A stretch of 64,000 nt of DNA from Apricaphanius iberus (taxonomy: Eukaryota; Chordata; Actinopteri; Cyprinodontiformes; Aphaniidae), in NCBI GenBank assembly GCA_028564705.1, contig JAPXFQ010001393.1, positions 558,001 to 622,000 on the forward strand. Direction: 5' to 3'. Made by a program: the position numbers and the translations under genes. Shown in pieces: positions 58,421 to 64,000 of the stretch (positions are counted from its first letter, which is position 1; every line of letters begins with the position of its first letter). The notes beneath the pieces were generated by a model, which did not search any database, was not told the DNA's origin, and saw only the letters and a list, made by a program, of their open reading frames with translations.

Positions 58421-58795
58421 ATATATTGTAATATATTTGAAATATAAGACTGTGGCCAATGAAGGAAGGTTAATATTATAAATAAGATGGTTTAAAGTCA
58501 AAACTACATGTGCTTTAACTGCATGTGTACTTTATGAGCAGACAACTACGCTGTATGTGGAGTGCTACATCTTTGGTGGTGATATTTTCCTCCTTTCTTC
58601 AGTCATTTATTAACCGCCTGTAAACCACCCTGCTCAACAGTGAACATACAGACCTGATCCAGCGACTGTATCGCGTGAACTTGGTAAAATGCTAAAAAAA
58701 AAAAGAGAGGGAGAGAGAGGGAGGAAAAAGTATGTCAAAGCAGGATGAATGCTGTCAACCTTTAACTAACTTCAGTGCAGTTTTGTTTTAAAACC
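58421..58795. other. Intergenic, nothing recognised
   Basis: Spacer before the LINE tail; contains a GAGAGGGAGAGAGAGGGAGG purine run at 58704-58727. Confidence 0.45.
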
Positions 58796-61700
58796 ACAAT
58801 CAGAATCAGAATCGGTTTTATTGCCATTGTTTGAGAACAAGTTCACAAACTAGGAATTTTTTCCGGTACAGTTGTGCACATAAAACATTTAACATAAGTA
58901 AAAATAAAATAAAATAAAATAAAAAAATAAAATGAAAAATAAAATAAAAAGAATGAGCCATAAGGCTAAAGTCTTTATAAATATTATAATCTGTATGTAT
59001 ATAAAAGAACTATGAAAAGATAAACATCCTTTTTAACATGAGAGCAGCAGCAGGGTTCCATTCACAGATGGGCAGGTGAATGACAGCAGTAGATCTAAGT
59101 GTGATCAGACCACACAGTGCAGTAAAATAAAGTTACGTAGTGCAGATGGTTCTATCCTACATGGGTCTTTAACTGAACTATCGGGTCTTGTTATTGTTCA
59201 TGAGTCTGATGGCGGAGGGGAAGAAACTGTTCAGGTGGCGGGAGGTGTGGGTCTGGATGGACTGTAGCCTCCTGCCTGAGGGGAGGAGGGAGAATAGTCG
59301 GTGTCCAGGGTGAGAAGAGTCAGCTGTGATCCGACCCACACGCCTCCGGGTCCTGGAGGAGAACAGGTCCCGGAGGGATGGGAGCCTGCAGCCAATCACC
59401 TTCTCAGCAGCACGCACGATGCGCTGCAGTCGGTGTTTGTCCCGGTCTGCGGCGCCGGGGAACCACACGGTGATGGAGGAGGTGAGGATGGACTCGATGA
59501 TGGCCGTGTAGAACTGTACCAGCATCTCGGTCGGCACCTTGAGTTTCCTCAGCTGCCGCAGGAAGTACATCCTCTGCTGGGCCTTCTTGATGAGGGAGCT
59601 GATGGTTGGCTCCCACTTGAGGTCCTGGGTGATGGTGGTGCCCAGGAAACGGAAGGAGTACACGATGGAGATGGGTGTGGGAGAGTCCATCAGGGTGAGG
59701 GGATACGGTGGGGCTGTGACTTTCCTGAAGTCCATGATCATCTCCACTGTCTTCTGGGCGTTCAGCTCCAGGTTGTTGTGACTGCACCAAGAAGCCAGCC
59801 GGTCCACCTCTCTCCTGTAGGCGGACTCATCACCGTCTGAGATAAGTCCGATGAGGGTAGTGTCGTCCGCAAACTTGATCAGCTTAACGGACTGGTGACT
59901 GGAGGTGCAGCAGTTTGTATACAGCGAGAAGAGCCAGGGGGAGAGTACACAGCCCTTAGGAGTCCCAGTGTTTGTAGTCCGATTGTCCGAGACAATCTTC
60001 CCCAACCGCACGTGCTGTCTCCGGTCCGACAGGAAGTCAGTGATCCACCTGCAGAGGGAGTCGGGCACGCTGAGCTGGTAGAGCTTGTCTCGTAGCAGTC
60101 CAGGGAGGATGGTGTTGAAGGCAGAGCTGAAGTCCACAAACAGGATCCTGGCGTAGGTTCCTGGGGAGTCCAGATGCTCCAGGATGAAATGGAGGGCCAA
60201 GTTCACTGCATCATCCACAGACCTGTTGGCTCTGTAGGCGAACTGCAGTGGGTCCAGGAGGGGGGCGGTGATGTCCTTGAGGTGGGGCAGAACCAAGCGC
60301 TCAAATGACTTCATGACCACAGACGTCAGCGCCACCGGCCTGTAGTCATTAAGTCCTGTGATCCTTGGCTTTTTGGGGACAGGGACGATGGTGGAGGTTT
60401 TGAAGCAGGACGGCACGCGACAGAGCGCCAGGGAGGTGATGAAAATGTCCGTGAACACGGGGGCCAGCTGATCCGCGCAGTGTCTCAGGGTGGAGGGGGA
60501 GACACCGTCCGGCCCGGGGGCCTTCCTCCTGTTCAGCCTCAAAAACTGTCGGCGCACATCCTCCTCCTGGATGGAGAGGGCAGGGGGGGAGGAGGGGGGG
60601 TCTGAGGAGTCCTTTGATGAAGTGCTGGGGTCGTTGATGGTTTGGGTGATGGTGGGGGGAGGAGCAGAGGTGTGAGGAGCAGACGGCTGTTCAAAGCGGC
60701 AGTAGTGTGTATTCAGGCCCTGGGCGAGAGTCCGGTCGTTCAGGGCCTGGGGGGCTTTGGGCTTGTAGTTTGTGAGAGCCCTCAACCCCCTCAACACGGC
60801 TGCAGAGTCATTGGAGCTAAAGTGTTCCTGTATACGGTTGGAGTACACAGATTTTGCTCTTCTCACTTCACTGCTGAAGTGGTACTTTGCTCGTCTGTAT
60901 GTACTCCAGTCCTCGCTCCGCCGCGCTACTTCCTTCTCCTCACGTAGGCGCCGGAGCTTGGGTGTGAACCAGGGCTTGTCATTGTTATAACAAATCCTGG
61001 TGCGCGTTGGGATGATGTGCGTCTCATTAAACTGAATGTATGAGGTCACAGTGTCCGTATACTCGTCCAGATTGTCCGTGGCTGCTCCAAACGCTCCCCA
61101 GTCTGTCGTCTCCCAACATGAGCGCAGCTCCTCCACAGCTTCAGAGGTGTATTTCCTTGTTGTTATCACCGCAGGCTTTGCCAATTTCAGTCTCTGTCGG
61201 TATGAGGGAATTAGGTGCACCATCACGTGATCTGATAGTCCGAGGGCAGCGCGCGGCACAGCATGATACGCTCTGCTGACTGTAGTGTAGCAGTGATCCA
61301 ACGTGTTCTCCTCTCTGGTCGGGCATTTAATGAACTGTCTATACTTTGGTAATTCCTGGCTCAGGTTTCCCTTGTTAAAGTCACCAAGCAAGATAACAAG
61401 AGAGTCCGGAAAAGACCGCTCCGCATGTAATATCTGGCCTGCAAGCGTGCGCTGAGCCTCGTGCACGTCCGCGCTCGGCGGAATGTAGGCAGCCACCAGA
61501 ATGAATGAAGCGATCTCACGCGGTGAATAAAAAGGCTTACAGTGAATGAAAAGATATTCCAGAGAAGGAGCGCAGTGTTGGGAGATCACAGTCACATCCG
61601 TGCACCAGCTGCTGTTGATGTAGAAGCGAACGCCACCGCCTTTTGTTTTGTTGGAGAGCTCCGCGTTGCGATCCGCGCGGAGGAGATGGAAGCCTTCCAG

Positions 61701-62118
61701 GTGAAGCGCGCTGTCCGGGACACTCGCGCTTAGCCACGTCTCCGTGAAGCACAAAACACAAGACGAGGAAAAGTCCTTGTTACTTCTCATCAGCAGCGCT
61801 ATTTCGTCCATCTTGTTGGGAAGTGAGCGGACGTTTGAGAGAAAGATGCCAGGTAAAGGCGTGCGCGCGCCCCGTCTGCGCAGGCGGACGAGTGAACCCG
61901 CTCGCTTTCCACGGCGCCGTTTCCCTCTTTTGGTCAAAAAATGGACCAGGTCCGCAGCTGATGCTAAAAAAACTGGTAATCAGTCCGTAGGGGTGGTAGT
62001 TCTAATGTCCAGAAGCTCCATGCGGGTATAAGAGCACGCAGACGAACAGTTAACGCACAATAACAAACAAAACAGAGCGCACGAAAGCACCACGGCTGCC
62101 ATCCTCAGCGCCATCTTA
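58796..62118 (-). mobile_element. Full-length L2/Rex1-like LINE, copy 2
   Basis: Minus-strand element. Its 5' end AAGATGGCGCTG (62118) and 3' end CGATTCTGATTCTGATT (about 58800) correspond to those of the plus-strand copy at 6772-9983. A non-coding 3' segment of about 380 bases follows the stop. An obvious target-site duplication was not found by eye. Confidence 0.88.
59178..62114 (-). CDS. LINE polyprotein (endonuclease plus RT) with one in-frame TGA
   Basis: From the ATG at 62114-62112 the frame reads [20 protein letters not shown], a hydrophobic leader, and meets TGA at codon 45 (61982-61980). It then continues in the same frame to the stop at 59178: 978 codons with the TGA ignored, against 974 in copy 1. 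After the TGA the first ATG lies well inside the endonuclease (KMDE). Motifs: [33 protein letters not shown] (intact, unlike WDFN in copy 1), [42 protein letters not shown] and FADD. Only this nonsense codon separates it from a full-length protein. The RT box has GTPKG where GAPQG is usual. It is probably young and disabled or weakened by the TGA. Confidence 0.85.
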
Positions 62119-62485
62119 GAGATTCAACAACAACACAACATACACTTATTTTTTAGTATTAGGCAGTTTGGAGTCGGCTCTAGTCTGCTGCTTATTTGAA
62201 ACTTTAAATCTGAAATATTAAAAATATATATATATATATATTGGCTTTCTTTCTCTTTTGGCCACTCTGTGTCAGACTGTGACTGAAGGAGCTGCTGGCA
62301 GAAGCTGCTTTGTGCTGCAGAAAGCAGAGGACTCTTCAGAGTCATGGGCTGAGGAGGGATGAAGGATTTTGTTGGATCATTAGCCTGATATCTTCCAGAA
62401 AAAATAACCAGTGGGCCACCACAGTCAATAAAAAGGTTTATCGGCTTCTAGTTTAACTATAAAAGCCTGGGGCCGGCACAAAAAT
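62119..62485. other. Intergenic, nothing recognised
   Basis: Contains an (AT)n run at about 62225-62241 and no gene. Confidence 0.45.
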
Positions 62486-62900
62486 GTGCATCGACCCACC
62501 AGGCATTGTCCGGTACGCCAAACGATCAGTCCAGGGCTGCATCCAGGGCATGTTATTGTGAGGTGTCATATCTGCAGTCCAGATATTGAACTATCGGTAA
62601 TATGTTTCTGTCCATATTATTTACCAAGAGAGTTAAGCAGTGTTATTTTGGCAGTTGTTTACATTTCACCTTCAACCGTTGCTGGCAATGCATGTAATGT
62701 CATCAGCTCCATTGTTGCTGAGCCACAGACCCAGCACCCTAATGGATTTGTGGCTGTATCTGATGATTTTAATAATGTATCGCTCTACAAAACATTTCAA
62801 GTTTGTCAGCTGCTCCACAAGAGAAGATAAGATTTGTTTTATACAAATGTAAAGGATGTATACATGTCTAAATCAAGACCTCCTCTGGGACAATAAGATC
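62486..62900 (+). mobile_element. L2/Rex1-like LINE endonuclease fragment
   Basis: 62600-62830 encodes PYYLPRELSSVILAVVYISP, then NACNVISSIVAEPQTQHPNG and AVSDDFNNVSL, where an active enzyme has SGDFN. It stops at KRR; the SDHN-like box follows in another frame near 62890. Gly to Asp plus the frame change mean a dead copy. It is collinear with 4455-4165. Confidence 0.7.
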
Positions 62901-64000
62901 ACAGTCTTGTTTTTCTCGTTTCAGAATATAAACCACTTAACCCTTCAGTGATTTAAAAACAGAAATTAAAATTTTGAATTTAAACTCACTGGCAGCCAGT
63001 GAAGGGAGGCCTGGATGGTGTAATGTGATCCCGCTTGTGTGATTTAGTCATCACTCTGGCTGCAACGTTCTGCACAATCTGGAGATGCTTGAGGACACCC
63101 CGAAGTACGAGGAATTGCAGTAGTCCAGCTGAGAAGTAATGAAGGCATGGGTCATTGTTTCAAAATGCTGCATCAACAGGAAAGGCCTTACCTTCACCAG
63201 CTGCCTCAGGTGGAGAAATCCCCACAGTCACCACAGAGCTAATTTGGTTATCGAATTTATAATCGCTGTCCTTCTTAAAACCCAAATTTGATATATAATT
63301 TTTCACATGTGATACCATCTGTCTTGTTGTTGGTTTTCATTACATGCAAAACATAGATATAGATATATAGCTATAATGAAGACTCAAGACAACACAGCTT
63401 CTGTTCTAGAAAGTAGCTTCAGCCGGGTTTTATTGGATCTTCGGTCCTCAATACAATGCTACATAGGTCATTGACCTCGATATCTAACATTCTGTATCCA
63501 TTGTCTGTTAACAATTGACATACCTTATCTCTGAGCAGAAAGCATTCTATCGTCCACGCTGAGATCCCAGCAAGACCAACTAAAACCCTCCTCTCCTCTA
63601 AAGGGAGCTCTCTCTTTTATACTTACTCATTGCGTCACTTACGGGAAACATCTGGTGTTCTTGGCCAGCGCAACCACTTGGCCTATCTTCAGGATAAGCC
63701 AAGTGGCGCCTTCAGGCGCCTATTTGTCTGGTTCTGAAGAGGCCAGAAAAAGCTGGGAACAAAACATTTCTTAGAATCGCTTAATGACAAGTCTTTCGTG
63801 GAAGTACCACGTACATCTTCTCAGCTCCTCAGAATTGATGCACGTGTTGATTACACGTGCCACGCAGGCCCAAATTTTGGCTTCTACATTCCCCGGTTTG
63901 ATGCCATTAGGCATCACTAATTAGCTACCTATAAATGCAGTTAATATGAGTATTATATGGTAAGTAAACATCAATATGGTAGGATATACTGTGGTAAATA
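62901..64000. other. Window end, minor repeat relic
   Basis: 62960-63250 on the plus strand (CAGTAGTCCAGCTGAGAAGTAATGAAGGCATGG) is a dispersed teleost repeat related to 13480-13690. 63360-64000 is unassigned AT-rich DNA. Confidence 0.45.

Noticed and set aside
59301..59840. Plus-strand frames over the LINE at 58796-62118 (also 60490-61279)
   Set aside because: Antisense shadows of the GC-rich LINE coding region; the minus strand holds all family motifs.

Overview
The window looks like nuclear DNA of a teleost fish, probably a spiny-rayed (acanthomorph) species. Two things point there: a convergent Dlx3/Dlx4 homeobox gene pair, and a repeat load typical of teleosts. The repeats include a Rex3 LINE of the RTE clade, L2/Rex1-like LINEs with (GATTCT)n tails, a Penelope-like GIY-YIG fragment, a BED-finger hAT relic, Gypsy-type LTR pieces and the dispersed 'AAGCGCTATATAA' repeats. 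Host DNA is AT-rich, and most GC-rich islands are mobile elements. I recognised no tRNA, rRNA or CRISPR.

Only one intact host gene is present: dlx3 on the minus strand (51070-52755), three exons, 279 codons, complete homeodomain. Facing it on the plus strand (34786-36426) is its expected partner dlx4, which reads as a pseudogene. It has a one-base insertion in the homeobox, a GC instead of GT donor on intron 2, an in-frame TGA 27 codons before the ancestral-looking C-terminus, and replacements at homeodomain positions 6, 19, 30 and 52. I cannot tell from this window alone whether this is the teleost 'a' or 'b' Dlx3/4 pair.

The 14.6 kb between the two genes is where Dlx3/4 enhancers are expected. 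It holds a striking signal: a ~506-bp segment (38621-39126) is duplicated at 41562-42067 with roughly 20 differences, and the second copy lies exactly between two fragments of a Rex3 LINE. Other low-repeat, homeodomain-motif-rich blocks (for example 37375-37770) are candidate regulatory elements.

Layout: 1-6180, relics (L1 3' end, LTR-like piece, L2-like fragment). 6190-13280, a Penelope fragment, then a full-length L2/Rex1-like LINE (one 974-codon frame), then a nearly complete Rex3 bounded by a 14-bp target-site duplication. 13281-19470, largely featureless. 19470-29382, Rex3 and hAT relics, a PIF/Harbinger-type element with a nested insertion, an LTR element with a repeat-rich frame, and a second LTR pair with a nested element. 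29383-34400, mostly unassigned. 34449-53125, the dlx locus. 53126-58790, relics. 58796-62118, a second full-length L2/Rex1-like LINE on the minus strand, interrupted by one in-frame TGA. 62119-64000, one more LINE fragment and unassigned DNA.
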